Assembly (NCBI RefSeq): GCF_009600985.1
Contig: NZ_VDFP01000006.1
Span: forward strand, 1 to 64,000
Source: Companilactobacillus halodurans
GTDB lineage: Bacteria > Bacillota > Bacilli > Lactobacillales > Lactobacillaceae
Length of the DNA: 64,000 nt
Direction of reading: 5' to 3'
In this document: in pieces, positions 17,344 to 27,334 of the stretch
Position numbering within the stretch: position 1 is the stretch's first letter
How the letters are laid out: the number at the start of each line of letters is the position of its first letter
Notes under the pieces: generated by a model
What the model saw: only the letters and a program-made list of their open reading frames with translations
Told to the model about the DNA's origin: nothing
Database searches by the model: none
Position numbers and translations under genes: made by a program

Positions 17344-19435
17344 TGCGATTACCTCCATTCAAAAATCCCTGTTTGTGGAGCGTTAAAATTACACCGAAAC
17401 CAATCAAAATAATAATTAATACAGCAATTCCCAGATAAATAATCAACTGTGAATTTTTTGTAATCTGTCTCTTTGTCATTAGATTCTTATCAATAGCTTT
17501 ATTCTTTTTGAATCGATAGCCAAAATGTCCATTATTCATATCGACCACGATGGCATCCCCATTGTATTTTTGAACGTTATTTTGAAAATTAATTTGGGTC
17601 GATGCTAAATAAACGTCATTAGTCGTGGCACCTGTTACTACTAACATGCCTCGTTTATCGTTATAAGGCGAACGCAATAATTGAGCAGTCCCAATATTTC
17701 TCCCATAATCTTGTTCAAGACTCATCTTTTCATTGGCGGCGATTCGTTTGAAATCATCGGTATATTTAAAATAAAGATGAGAATTCAGTTCTTTGATCAT
17801 CTGATTATTTTGGGGAGTTCCAATGACGATTACATTGCTATTTTTTAAGACATTTTGATTGGGTATCTCATTGTAAAACTTAATTTCACCAGTATTGCTC
17901 TTAGCAAAATTACCAATCAAATTAAAGATATTAGTCAAAGCCTTAAAATCATTTCCACTGAGCTTTTTAGGGACGACCACGGCCAAATGATCATAAGTCT
18001 CATCTTTAATAAAAAGCGATGGGTAATTGCTAAAGAGTAAATCGTTATTTCGTTGCGACTTAATCAACATTTTCGACTGTGGATTAACTTGAGCCCAAGG
18101 CGTATTGCCACTGTCAGCTTCAGAATTACCTTTCAAATCCAAATCAAAAGCTACTCGAACTGTAAAGCTGCTGCCCAAAACTAAATTCTTTGGCACATCA
18201 ACTGTAATCGAATCATTATTAGCTTTTTTGCTAAGGAGCTTGCTGCTGCCAATTACAGTCTGATTAACATAAACGGTCACTAAGGACCGACTAAAATCAA
18301 GGTTCTTACTGTAATTAAAATGCAATTGAATCTTTGAACCATTAGCGTTTATCCGATCATTTGGCAATTGCACTAAGTAGCTAGTTTCCTTGTGACCAGC
18401 ACCTTCCATTCGCTCTGGCGTTGTGGTTAAATGCCTCACTCCGTTGTCATGCAACGTTGAAGTCAACGTATCAGTTTCATTGGTAATAACTTCCGTATCT
18501 TTATTGGTTTGCTTCATCAACTCTTCATTAGCAATAAAGCGACCCGCTTTTTCAAGGAGTTTGTCATTTTGCGAGGTTGCTATCAGATAATGCTTCCCGT
18601 TGACATAGTAAGTTTTAATTATCGCCTGATCATCGACATCCTTTTTCGAGATTACTTTTTTCAACTGTTTAGGTAAATGTTGATATTTAGAAATTACTAA
18701 AGAGTAATCACCCATCTGAGTTTTAGCTTGATCAAATTTAATAACCGGAATTTGACTGTTCTCCGTTATTATTCGTGCTTCACCGGATAAAGCCACCATA
18801 CTCGCAGTTAGTTCTGCAGCTGAGGCTTTATTGGCTGTCAATATTTGCGAATTCTGATGTGCAATCGTATCTTGCCCAGAGAAATGGTTATAAAATGAGC
18901 TTAATGTTTCATCAGCATCTTCTAATTGATATTCAAAATTAACATTGGATCCCTTACCCACAGTTAACCAATTTGCAGGTGTTTGCACTTGATTGTCCTG
19001 GTTTAGAATTTGTCCACTGATTGTCAATTTATTGCTGCCGTTCATTAAATCTAAGGGAACATCAACCGATTCAGTTTGAAATCCAGTTGAATCCTGCGGT
19101 CTAAATGAATAAAATTTAACGCCATTTAACGACACTGTAATATCAGATGCTTGACTATTAGCCAATTGTGAAACTTGATAGTTGAAATTAAATGTTGCTT
19201 TATCAACTTGCCAATAATCCATTTTATTAAAGTACATATCAGTTTCCACAGATTTGCCAGAAATTGTCATAATATTATTTTGAAATTGCTGCGTGTAAGT
19301 TTGATCATCTTCAGCTTTAACTGTTGTCTCTGACGTTGCACAATAGACTGCAAAAAGCATCAGAAGAGAAATCAAAACTTTATTTATAACGCTTAGTTTT
19401 ATACCATTTTGCTTGTTTATGAAATACTTGTTCAC
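17330..19435 (-). CDS. BcsB-like exopolysaccharide synthase subunit
   Basis: This protein of about 701 residues has a signal sequence, a large extracellular beta-rich part and one C-terminal membrane helix (LIIYLGIAVLIIILIGFGVI). That is the layout of BcsB, the partner that guides a growing glycan away from the BcsA-type synthase. Two carbohydrate-binding-like and two flavodoxin-like repeats fit its length. I chose GTG 19435, which has GGTGGGG seven bases upstream; a TTG at 19471 is possible. It overlaps the synthase gene by 56 bases. Confidence 0.78.
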   Translation of the reverse strand: MNKYFINKQNGIKLSVINKVLISLLMLFAVYCATSETTVKAEDDQTYTQQFQNNIMTISGKSVETDMYFNKMDYWQVDKATFNFNYQVSQLANSQASDITVSLNGVKFYSFRPQDSTGFQTESVDVPLDLMNGSNKLTISGQILNQDNQVQTPANWLTVGKGSNVNFEYQLEDADETLSSFYNHFSGQDTIAHQNSQILTANKASAAELTASMVALSGEARIITENSQIPVIKFDQAKTQMGDYSLVISKYQHLPKQLKKVISKKDVDDQAIIKTYYVNGKHYLIATSQNDKLLEKAGRFIANEELMKQTNKDTEVITNETDTLTSTLHDNGVRHLTTTPERMEGAGHKETSYLVQLPNDRINANGSKIQLHFNYSKNLDFSRSLVTVYVNQTVIGSSKLLSKKANNDSITVDVPKNLVLGSSFTVRVAFDLDLKGNSEADSGNTPWAQVNPQSKMLIKSQRNNDLLFSNYPSLFIKDETYDHLAVVVPKKLSGNDFKALTNIFNLIGNFAKSNTGEIKFYNEIPNQNVLKNSNVIVIGTPQNNQMIKELNSHLYFKYTDDFKRIAANEKMSLEQDYGRNIGTAQLLRSPYNDKRGMLVVTGATTNDVYLASTQINFQNNVQKYNGDAIVVDMNNGHFGYRFKKNKAIDKNLMTKRQITKNSQLIIYLGIAVLIIILIGFGVILTLHKQGFLNGGNRNGKS

Positions 19436-20696
19436 GAATATACCCCACCATTCCGTAAGCTGCAACTGCAAGCCACATTTGACTATAAACTAAATACATG
19501 TAGACAATCAGTAATAAATTACTGAAAGTTAACTCTCCTCTTTCAGTCGTAATCGTTAAAAAGGTACTGACGATAAACATGACGACTGCGAAGAACCATA
19601 AGAAAGTACTGAAACCTTGTAGATTAGAATGAACCAATCCGGCGACCGATAAAACAAACACCGCATCCGATAATAAAAGAGATGTCATCAAGAGAAAATA
19701 AATTGTTAGAAAATATATCAAATCAAAACGAATGACACGGCCTTTTTTTTGAAATAATAGTTTGGCATTTTTCAAGATAACGTAGATATTTCCTTTGACC
19801 CAACGCGTCCTTTGATGAAACCATACATCCAAAGTTTGTGGTTCTTGTTCCCAAGTGACAGCCCGAGGTTGAAACTTGATTCGATAACCCATTTGATAAA
19901 TCCTAAAACTGATCTCAGTATCTTCAGCCAATGCTTTAACATCCCAGCCACCAACTTTTTCGATAACGTTTCTTCTAATAACATAATTCGTTCCCGGAAT
20001 CGTACAAAGATTAAACAATTGTTGTCGTCCGGTTTGGGCCATCCACTGAAAAGACAGTGTTTCAATATTGATAAAGCGTGTTAGCAGACTAGCATTTTTA
20101 TTTCTAGTCCTAAATTTCCCAATAACGGCCGCCAATTTATCATTTGATAGCAATTCAGCTACCAAAATTCTCAAAGCACCGTGTTCCGGTGTATTATCGG
20201 CATCATAAATCGAAATAATGCTCCCTTTTGCTCTTCTTAAACCAATATTCAGAGCATTTGATTTACCTTTTCCACCGGTGACGTTATCGGTATTGATAAC
20301 TTGCAATCTTTTTTCTCCAAATTGTTGTTGCAAATTACCTAACAATTCACTTGAATCGTCGCTTGAGTTGTCATTAATCACAATAACTTCATACTTATCT
20401 TGCGGATAATCAAAACTCAACAACGACAAAACAGTTTTAACGATGACAATACCTTCGTTATGCGCCGGTACTAAAATACTCACAAATGGTATTTTTCTCG
20501 GAAGTTTGGGATCATCCAGGTTAACATGTCGCAAATACCAGGTGTACCCGGCAACGGTCAGTAACAGGTTAACAACCAATGTCCCCCAGATTGAAAGTAC
20601 TGCAATCATTAAAAAGAATTCTAAAACTGAGATAAGGATTCCCCCTCTAACTATTTTTTTAGCGCTTAAACCTATTCCAATAAATCCTACGTCCAA
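19380..20696 (-). CDS. BcsA/PssC-like processive glycosyltransferase (GT2)
   Basis: This protein of up to 438 residues is a membrane-bound family 2 glycosyltransferase. After one or two N-terminal helices comes the nucleotide-sugar domain: SILVPAHNEG, the metal site YDADN, the catalytic ED in LAEDTEISFR, and the processivity motif QRTRW. Three or four C-terminal helices form the export channel. There is no PilZ domain, so any c-di-GMP control must come from the GGDEF partner. The start is unsure: TTG 20696 lacks a ribosome site and ATG 20609 would cut into the first helix. Confidence 0.87.
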   Translation of the reverse strand: MDVGFIGIGLSAKKIVRGGILISVLEFFLMIAVLSIWGTLVVNLLLTVAGYTWYLRHVNLDDPKLPRKIPFVSILVPAHNEGIVIVKTVLSLLSFDYPQDKYEVIVINDNSSDDSSELLGNLQQQFGEKRLQVINTDNVTGGKGKSNALNIGLRRAKGSIISIYDADNTPEHGALRILVAELLSNDKLAAVIGKFRTRNKNASLLTRFINIETLSFQWMAQTGRQQLFNLCTIPGTNYVIRRNVIEKVGGWDVKALAEDTEISFRIYQMGYRIKFQPRAVTWEQEPQTLDVWFHQRTRWVKGNIYVILKNAKLLFQKKGRVIRFDLIYFLTIYFLLMTSLLLSDAVFVLSVAGLVHSNLQGFSTFLWFFAVVMFIVSTFLTITTERGELTFSNLLLIVYMYLVYSQMWLAVAAYGMVGYIREQVFHKQAKWYKTKRYK

Positions 20697-22227
20697 TGAA
20701 GATAAAGACGATGAATATTATCATGATGATAATGAAAAACACTGTTAAGATATCGCCTTGGATGCGGAAATAGCGACTAAACGACGACTTGGGTTTGCCA
20801 TCTGAAAATTGCTTATTAAAAACCTTATTAGTCGCTTGAATAGCTTCTCTTTTCCCATTGACAAAATAATCTCCACCTCGATACTCAACAACCGTCGTAT
20901 CCGTTTCAATTCGAGTTTGCAAATTGTCAGCCACCGGATCGTACCAGCTCAAATCTAAGTTATTAATTTTTGACTTTGCTTGTTGCATGCTCTTCTTAGT
21001 ATTTGGCATTGAAATGGTTAAGGCCATTGGGGCACTAAAGGTCGTCTCTTGGGTTTTCGTCAGTCTATTTAATGACTGTGCAGGCAGAGCCAAAAGATTT
21101 TGTCGTGCCACCTGTGCATCATTATCTTCTTGTAAATGAAGCGGCTTAGATTCATTAGGTAATAGCAGCCAATTATCTGAAAATTGCAAAGAGTGACTTC
21201 GCAAAATCGTATCCTGATTCCAAAAACCTTTAGCACTTATCCCTACTGGAAAAACTTGCTCTTTCGCCAGACTAACCAAATACTTTCGCATCATCTGTTC
21301 CAAAATCTCACCATTGCTATCTGCCGTCGTTACCATTTCAGGCATTTGGAGAAAAATTACTCCTCCACGATTTTCTACGTTACGTAATACCTTGGTAAAC
21401 CGAGAGAAAGCTTTCATTTCAATGTTCTTACTGACAGAAACGGTACTGATTGCAAATGGTATCTGATTTTGATAGCAAAAATCACTCAATTCGTCTAAGT
21501 AATCTAAGTTGCTATATGGTGAAACATTGGTAAAAGTTAGCACAGGGTGATATTTCCCAACTCGATGGAATAATTTGGCTAAAAATTGTACTTGGGTCAA
21601 CATTTCAAGTCCACTAGCGGAAAAAAACGGCAAGTATCCACTTTCTCCATTGATAAACCCAAAGGGATAGCTAGTAAGGTTATCTTGAGTTTTTAAGGTT
21701 CCAACTTTGTCAGATGTCGAACTTGCTTTACTTACGAGCGTTACATTCTGACTAAATGGCAACAATTTCTTGTTTCCTTCACTGGTTAAAAGCAATTGTT
21801 GTTGATAAAGCCTTTTTACCTTTACATCTAAATCAGAAATTTCTCTATCCGTTAAATTATTGCCAATATGCAATTTGATTCCTGAAAACTTAGCTCGATC
21901 CTTAATGAAGTCTTGATTATGCAACCCCACTTGTTCCCAATTGATCATCGTTATAACGCCTAAATAATGCTGATTTAACATATTTTTTTGATAATCTTTT
22001 TGATTAACCGTCTTGACCCAAAGGTTCATACTCGTCAAGCTGCGTTGTAACGCATCAATTTTTACTTGAGCATTTTCAGCTTCATTTGAAGAATCATAAA
22101 CTAATAAAACTTGATCACTTTCCACATCCGCGCGAACTGTCTGCGAAGAAACAAATGTCAAAATAATCCCAATGGACAAGAGAAAAGCAAGCAAAATTTG
22201 TTTTAGTCTATTCACTGACAACACCAT
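20659..22227 (-). CDS. Secreted DUF2334-like protein of the polysaccharide operon
   Basis: This protein of about 522 residues has a signal peptide, a large outside domain and a C-terminal membrane helix. The middle part (LTFTNVSPYSNLDYLDEL) matches the core of the DUF2334 polysaccharide-deacetylase-like fold, which is found at this place in Pss operons. The usual acidic metal-binding residues before VSP are replaced by TN, so it may not be an active deacetylase. The start is uncertain: ATG 22227 and GTG 22215 both overlap the end of the upstream gene. Confidence 0.7.
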   Translation of the reverse strand: MVLSVNRLKQILLAFLLSIGIILTFVSSQTVRADVESDQVLLVYDSSNEAENAQVKIDALQRSLTSMNLWVKTVNQKDYQKNMLNQHYLGVITMINWEQVGLHNQDFIKDRAKFSGIKLHIGNNLTDREISDLDVKVKRLYQQQLLLTSEGNKKLLPFSQNVTLVSKASSTSDKVGTLKTQDNLTSYPFGFINGESGYLPFFSASGLEMLTQVQFLAKLFHRVGKYHPVLTFTNVSPYSNLDYLDELSDFCYQNQIPFAISTVSVSKNIEMKAFSRFTKVLRNVENRGGVIFLQMPEMVTTADSNGEILEQMMRKYLVSLAKEQVFPVGISAKGFWNQDTILRSHSLQFSDNWLLLPNESKPLHLQEDNDAQVARQNLLALPAQSLNRLTKTQETTFSAPMALTISMPNTKKSMQQAKSKINNLDLSWYDPVADNLQTRIETDTTVVEYRGGDYFVNGKREAIQATNKVFNKQFSDGKPKSSFSRYFRIQGDILTVFFIIIMIIFIVFIFIGRRIYWNRFKR

Positions 22228-23698
22228 CCCCCACTTCGGTATTCCATAATGTGTGATTGAAAACATCATTGATAAAAATCAACAGCGCTATATTTAAACT
22301 AATTGGTATCATAAACAACCTTCTAGATAAATCGGCATCGCCATCTATCAAAATAGCAAAGATGGGCGCAATTACGACAATCGTCATCAATCCAATAATC
22401 AAGAACAACCGTAAAATTCCTTGATATCTTTTAGCACGAAAATCCTTGTAAAAACCTACGCTAAAAGCGGCAATAAGTCCGACAGCGATTAAACAATTAA
22501 ATGTATACCGACTAGGAAATAAGGCTGAAAAAAAGGTACTATAAAATGTAAAATAAGTTACCTGTTCTTTAGCCTCATGACCCGAATCAATTGGATAGTT
22601 ACCAACTGATTCTGGCTGAATAGCTGTTAAATCTTTTGCAGCAACGTTCAATAAATCTCCCATTTGTTTCAAATGAGTCGCGTAATATTTAATGACCCAG
22701 CTTAAATTAGATTTTTTAATCAAATTTTTCTTAACATCTTCACTATTCGGGTTTAAAGCCGTATAGTCCTTTGGATAGTAAGGTTCATTGCGCATCAAGG
22801 CGAATTGACCATCTATTCCATTTTTTTCGATTTTTTTTGTTGGATCGCTATTCTCATCTAGAATCCCATGAGTAAAGGTTTGATAATCATTAGCCGCAAA
22901 AACCTCAGAACTAGCAGTTTTATAAATTCCTATCCCTGAAAGTAAAATCAGTACAATCCCAAAACCTGCCGCCAAACGACGTGTCTTAAAATTAGGCAAA
23001 AACATTATTCCTAATCCCATAATTGCTAAACTGATTGCTAAAATTGCATTTTGTGACCCCATCGTGACTAAAAGTATTGAAGCGATAAAAAACAAAGTGA
23101 TCATTGGCCAATGGTGAACGTAAATATTTCTTGCTAAAGAAATAATAGCTGCACACAGATAAAGCATCAGAATCAGCATTCCCGGTTCAGCGAAAAAAGA
23201 ATTAAAGTAAAGCGTAAAAGCTGAATCGCCAAATGCAAAGACAATGAAAATTGCCATCAGATAATTCTTGAACTTTCGAGTGGGGGCTGTTAACGAATTA
23301 GTAAATAAATAAATTCCCCCAAGATAAAACACATAGTAGACAAAGCCCAAGAATCGGATATCAAAAATCGTGTGACTGTAAAAAATTTTATTCAATAAAA
23401 TTGCTAATTGAATAAATAAATTTTGTGATGAAAATAATTGAACCTTATTTTCATTAAAGTACTGTAAAAGCCCAAATTTAGGAACGACATAATCACTATA
23501 TTGACTGTATGATGTCGGCAAACGATAAATCCCATTGCCAGCAATTGCTCGATAAAAATTTCCGTTATCCGCTAAGCCGTGAATTGGCCATACGAATAAC
23601 AAAGAACTGCTAGTCAAAATAATCAAAATGATTGCTAAAGTGGCTGGTGAAACTTTTTGAGCAAATTTAGTTAATAAATATTTTGCTTTTTCCCTCAT
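22208..23698 (-). CDS. Polytopic membrane protein of the polysaccharide operon (PssA-like)
   Basis: This 496-residue protein has about ten to twelve membrane helices, with a large outside loop after the first one (NGNFYRAIAGNGIYRLPTSY) and another near 260-370. It resembles lipid-linked-sugar glycosyltransferases of the GT-C fold in layout, but I cannot name a family with certainty. By position it corresponds to the membrane protein that starts the Listeria pss operon. GAGG lies about eleven bases before ATG 23698. It is 14 bases after the lipoprotein gene. Confidence 0.65.
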   Translation of the reverse strand: MREKAKYLLTKFAQKVSPATLAIILIILTSSSLLFVWPIHGLADNGNFYRAIAGNGIYRLPTSYSQYSDYVVPKFGLLQYFNENKVQLFSSQNLFIQLAILLNKIFYSHTIFDIRFLGFVYYVFYLGGIYLFTNSLTAPTRKFKNYLMAIFIVFAFGDSAFTLYFNSFFAEPGMLILMLYLCAAIISLARNIYVHHWPMITLFFIASILLVTMGSQNAILAISLAIMGLGIMFLPNFKTRRLAAGFGIVLILLSGIGIYKTASSEVFAANDYQTFTHGILDENSDPTKKIEKNGIDGQFALMRNEPYYPKDYTALNPNSEDVKKNLIKKSNLSWVIKYYATHLKQMGDLLNVAAKDLTAIQPESVGNYPIDSGHEAKEQVTYFTFYSTFFSALFPSRYTFNCLIAVGLIAAFSVGFYKDFRAKRYQGILRLFLIIGLMTIVVIAPIFAILIDGDADLSRRLFMIPISLNIALLIFINDVFNHTLWNTEVGDGVVSE

Positions 23699-23711
23699 AA
23701 TTATTTAATCC

Positions 23712-24833
23712 TCAGTATTTAGAAGCCATTAATGCCATCAAGTTATTGTAAGAATAAGCTTCATTTTTTTGGCCAATCCCAATCCCACCATAAATTGCAG
23801 AAGATTTATCGGTAACCTGATATTTAAGAACCAATCCCATTGCTCGATGATACATTTTAGAATTATTTTCCCTTGAAAAAATCATCGCAGCTAAGGCATA
23901 ACTTCCGGCAGAATGCTCTTTATCGATTACTCCCCCATTTACCGAATAACTATTATAAAGCGTATCGTTATCCACTTGATGCTCTAGCCAATTCAGTGAA
24001 GCCTCTTTAACCTTCTTAACCTCAGATAAATGCAAAATTGTTTCTAACGATTCAGAGGTATTCAAATTGTCCTGACTGTATGACTTATCGGACCAGTCGT
24101 AATAATTAGCGTAAAGTGGAAAGGCATCGCCTAAATAACCACTTTCAACGACCTCTAATTGTTGTCGATACATTTTTTTAGATTTCTTGGAAACTGACTC
24201 AAAATATTTCAAAGTCATTAAGTCATAATATGACAGCGAACCTTCAGCACTGTCTTCCTTTGATTTCACGTCATAAAAACTGGCAATTTTACCATTAGAC
24301 ATCGTATTTTTCTTTAACATGGCAAATCGTTTAGCAGCTTCTTTTTTAAAAGATTTACTATTCGTTAAGTCTGCATAAATCTGTAAGGCGCGAATTATTC
24401 GCAAATCATCCAGAGTTGCGTTCACATTATTCAATTTATTAGTCTTAGGATCATAACGGTAACTAAACTGCGTTTTTTGGTTAAAAGTTTCTTTCGTCGC
24501 TTGATAAAACTGACGAAATTTTTGATATTGATGCGTATAAGCTAAATATTCCAACCAAAGGCCGGATGACTCGCTCAACATTTCGTGCCCACTAGCGGAG
24601 TCTTTTGAGACTTTTTGTTGCTTAAAATTGGTGTAGATACCTTTTTTAGTAACTAATTTGTTTTCGATAAACTCTCTTAACATTTTTTCTTGAGATTGGT
24701 ATCGATTGTGATTTCCTTGGTGAATAAATTGACTTTTACTAGTAGGAATCTGGTAATCAATTTTTCGATTGATACAGCCACTCATTAATAAAAAAAACAA
24801 TAAGGATAAAGCTAATAAAACTTTCCTTTTCAT
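23712..24833 (-). CDS. GH8-like glycosidase lipoprotein (PssZ-like)
   Basis: This 373-residue protein has a clear lipoprotein signal (lipobox MSGC, about residues 16-19) and an alpha/alpha-barrel domain typical of glycoside hydrolase family 8. Putative catalytic residues are Glu in LSESSGLW and Asp in NATLDDLRIIRAL. Glycosidases of this kind are linked to bacterial cellulose and Pss operons and trim or cut the polymer. ATG 24833 has GAGG six bases upstream; GTG 24845 is an alternative. It is the first gene of the six-gene operon. Confidence 0.72.
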   Translation of the reverse strand: MKRKVLLALSLLFFLLMSGCINRKIDYQIPTSKSQFIHQGNHNRYQSQEKMLREFIENKLVTKKGIYTNFKQQKVSKDSASGHEMLSESSGLWLEYLAYTHQYQKFRQFYQATKETFNQKTQFSYRYDPKTNKLNNVNATLDDLRIIRALQIYADLTNSKSFKKEAAKRFAMLKKNTMSNGKIASFYDVKSKEDSAEGSLSYYDLMTLKYFESVSKKSKKMYRQQLEVVESGYLGDAFPLYANYYDWSDKSYSQDNLNTSESLETILHLSEVKKVKEASLNWLEHQVDNDTLYNSYSVNGGVIDKEHSAGSYALAAMIFSRENNSKMYHRAMGLVLKYQVTDKSSAIYGGIGIGQKNEAYSYNNLMALMASKY

Positions 24834-25069
24834 TCTCAACCTCACACAAAAACTCTTGGTAGCTAACAGCTTATAACAGAATATTTTTTTTAGATATACA
24901 ATCCGTACACTATCGGCAAAACCTATTCAGAAAAAATATTTTTAATAAACTTTTAAATTTTTCAACAATTTATTCTTTTATTAATTCAATTTCAATTTTT
25001 AAAAGTAATTTCCTCAAGTTACAAGTTAATTACCAATTTTTGCTATAATCAAACTAAGGAGGCGGTATC

Positions 25070-25351
25070 ATGGCTTTAAATATCAATCTCGTTAATGGAA
25101 GAAGTATCCATATTACTGAAGAAACATATATTATCGCTTGGAAATACCAATCATCTTTAATGGCAAGTAACGCTGATCACTACTATCTCGATTGCATTTT
25201 CAAAGGCAATTTTGAAGATGGTAAAGTGACTGAAGATGATGAAGAAAATAAACTTGAAGGTCTCATCAGTGCTGCAGACTGGCTCACCATTGGAAAAGAC
25301 AATAAAAATTCCCTAAAGGCCTCTGCGGTTTTAAGCCTTACTAGAGAATAA
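25070..25351 (+). CDS. Conserved small protein of unknown function
   Basis: This 93-residue, acidic protein has no signal or membrane segment. An excellent AAGGAGG lies before ATG 25070, and a terminator follows the stop. It reads as an alpha/beta protein (NINLVNGRSIHITEETY). It stands alone, divergent from the polysaccharide operon. I do not recognise a domain. The strong translation signals make a real gene very likely. Confidence 0.75.
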   Translation: MALNINLVNGRSIHITEETYIIAWKYQSSLMASNADHYYLDCIFKGNFEDGKVTEDDEENKLEGLISAADWLTIGKDNKNSLKASAVLSLTRE

Positions 25352-25370
25352 AATAGTCAATTGCACAAAA

Positions 25371-25399
25371 AAAGAGCCTCAGCTAAGCTGAGGCTCTTT
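25371..25399. terminator. Bidirectional terminator
   Basis: A perfect 13-base inverted repeat (25371-25383 and 25387-25399) has a three-base loop and A/T flanks. It ends the 93-residue gene. Confidence 0.9.
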
Positions 25400-25720
25400 A
25401 TGCTCTCTGGGGGGAAAGCAGTAATCAGAATTTTGATTACGATAAATACTAACATTTAAAAAAATGAATTTCCAGAGAAAAGCATCCAAATAAATATTTA
25501 ATTCTCTATTCATTAATTGTCTTTTGTAGCGGTTTTCACGCTTTTCAAATATTTTAAAACTTAAATGTGTTTTCAACCGTCACCTTTTCTAGGATTTTTT
25601 ATCTTCCTCTCATAAAAAAAGCAATTAATAAACAACCTTATTATTACAATCGATTTATACTAATAAACAATAAGCAAATCAATTTATTCACTTGCACAAT
25701 TTAATTTAAACATAGATATA
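25400..25720. other. Intergenic stretch with one doubtful small frame
   Basis: About 320 bases lie between two terminators. A 65-codon minus-strand frame (25379-25576) starts with TTG behind AAAGGTGA, but its end runs through the terminator hairpin at 25371-25399 and its sequence is not protein-like, so I do not call it. I see no RNA gene. Confidence 0.4.
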
Positions 25721-25724
25721 AAAA

Positions 25725-25759
25725 AGCACCACCCGATTCAACTAGAATTGAGTGGTGCT
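25725..25759 (-). terminator. Terminator of glnA
   Basis: An eight-base outer stem (AGCACCAC with GTGGTGCT) continues into a partly paired inner stem and has T/A runs outside. It lies 20 bases after the glnA stop. Confidence 0.85.
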
Positions 25760-25779
25760 ATTATTTTGAAATTTGTAAA

Positions 25780-27108
25780 TTAATATTGGGACATGTAAGT
25801 ATCTCTTTCCCATTGGGAAACTGTTTGTTGATATCTTGCCCATTCAGCATTCTTAGCAATGAAGAAACTATTTGTTAGTCCCTTGCCAAGTGATTGTTGA
25901 ACATATTCATCTTTGCGTAGTGCTTTCAAGGAGTTGTGCAAAGTAGATGGCAAATCAACGATACCTTCTTCACGACGTTTCTCTTCTGACATTTCATAAA
26001 TGTTGTCTTTAACTTCTGGCATCAAATCATAATTGCTTTGAATACCGTCAAGGCCAGCATCTAAGATACATGCGATTGCAAGGTATGGATTTGTTGTAGG
26101 ATCAACACTTCTCATTTCGATACGTTTTGACTTGCCAGATGCAGCAGGTACACGAATCAATGGTGAACGGTTCTTGCTTGACCAAGCAATGTATGTTGGA
26201 GCTTCATAGCCTGGAACTAAACGTTTGTATGAATTAACAGTTGGATTATTAACGGCTGTTAAAGCACGAGCATGTTTTAAGATACCGCTTAAGAATTGTT
26301 TAGCAAGGTCTGACAATTGATCATTTTCATCATCAAAGATATTGTCATCGCCATTGAACAATGACATATTGATGTGCATTCCTGAACCATTGATTCCTTG
26401 GATTGGTTTAGGCATAAACGTTGCATAGAGGCCATGTTCTTTAGCAATTGTCTTAACTACCAATTTGAAAGTTTCAATACTATCAGCAGCAGCTAAAGCA
26501 TCTTGATACTTGAAATCAATTTCTTGTTGTCCTGGGGCAACTTCGTGGTGACTAGCTTCGACTTCAAAGCCCATCTTTTCTAATTCTAAAACAATATCCT
26601 TACGAACGTTTACACCTAAGTCAACTGGTGAGAAGTCAAAGTAACTTCCATCATCGTTAAGATGTAAAGTAGGATTTCCTTGTGAATCAGTATTGAACAA
26701 GAAAAATTCTGGTTCTGGTCCAATATTGAAATGAGTGTAACCCATGTCGTTCATCTTCTTAATGATTCTTTGGAGATTAACACGAGGGTCGCCTTCAAAC
26801 GGAGTTCCATCTGTCTTATAAATATCACAGATCAAACGTGCAACTTTACCATGTTCTTCGCCCCACGGGAAAATCAACCATGTAGACAAATCTGGATGGA
26901 GCAACATATCGCTCTCTTCAATTCTCGTAAAACCATCAATAGATGAACCATCAAAGGTAATCTTATTGGCAAGAACTTTATCCAATTGTGAAACTGGAAC
27001 TTCCACATTCTTGATGATTCCGTTGATATCTGTAAACATCAGGCAGATAAACTCAACGTTTTCATCTTTTACCATTTTTGTAATGTCTTCTGCAGTATAT
27101 TGTCGCAC
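25780..27108 (-). CDS. glnA: Glutamine synthetase, type I
   Basis: This 442-residue enzyme makes glutamine from glutamate, ammonia and ATP. Motifs are DGSSIDGF near 53, the metal site [18 protein letters not shown] near 185, the ammonia-site MHINMSLF, and the arginine loop [19 protein letters not shown]. Length and sequence fit the alpha-type enzyme of Firmicutes. The start is GTG 27108 behind AGGAG. No glnR lies next to it, which is unlike the usual glnRA pair. An AT-rich palindrome lies about 55 bases upstream. Confidence 0.96.
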   Translation of the reverse strand: MRQYTAEDITKMVKDENVEFICLMFTDINGIIKNVEVPVSQLDKVLANKITFDGSSIDGFTRIEESDMLLHPDLSTWLIFPWGEEHGKVARLICDIYKTDGTPFEGDPRVNLQRIIKKMNDMGYTHFNIGPEPEFFLFNTDSQGNPTLHLNDDGSYFDFSPVDLGVNVRKDIVLELEKMGFEVEASHHEVAPGQQEIDFKYQDALAAADSIETFKLVVKTIAKEHGLYATFMPKPIQGINGSGMHINMSLFNGDDNIFDDENDQLSDLAKQFLSGILKHARALTAVNNPTVNSYKRLVPGYEAPTYIAWSSKNRSPLIRVPAASGKSKRIEMRSVDPTTNPYLAIACILDAGLDGIQSNYDLMPEVKDNIYEMSEEKRREEGIVDLPSTLHNSLKALRKDEYVQQSLGKGLTNSFFIAKNAEWARYQQTVSQWERDTYMSQY

Positions 27109-27162
27109 TTCTAACCACTCCTATTATGTATATACCATTTTTTTGAGAGACTCTAACAAACG

Positions 27163-27188
27163 TTATTAATAAACCGTTTTATTAATAA
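27163..27188. repeat. AT-rich palindrome upstream of glnA
   Basis: A perfect 11-base inverted repeat, TTATTAATAAA and TTTATTAATAA, has a four-base CCGT centre. It lies 55-80 bases before the glnA start, where an operator would sit. It does not fit the GlnR pattern TGTNA-N7-TNACA, so the binding protein is not known. Confidence 0.55.
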
Positions 27189-27334
27189 TAAGATGATGAT
27201 ACCAATTACATTTATTAGTGTCAAATGTTTTCATTTCTTTTTTCAAAAAATTCCAATATTAAATACCAAATTTATTATATATGAAAATTCTATCACACTA
27301 CCTAACTACACCCTAGATAATTAGTAATTTTAAT

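Noticed and set aside
25379..25576. 65-codon minus-strand frame with a TTG start
   Set aside because: It ends inside the strong terminator hairpin at 25371-25399, and its composition does not look like a protein.
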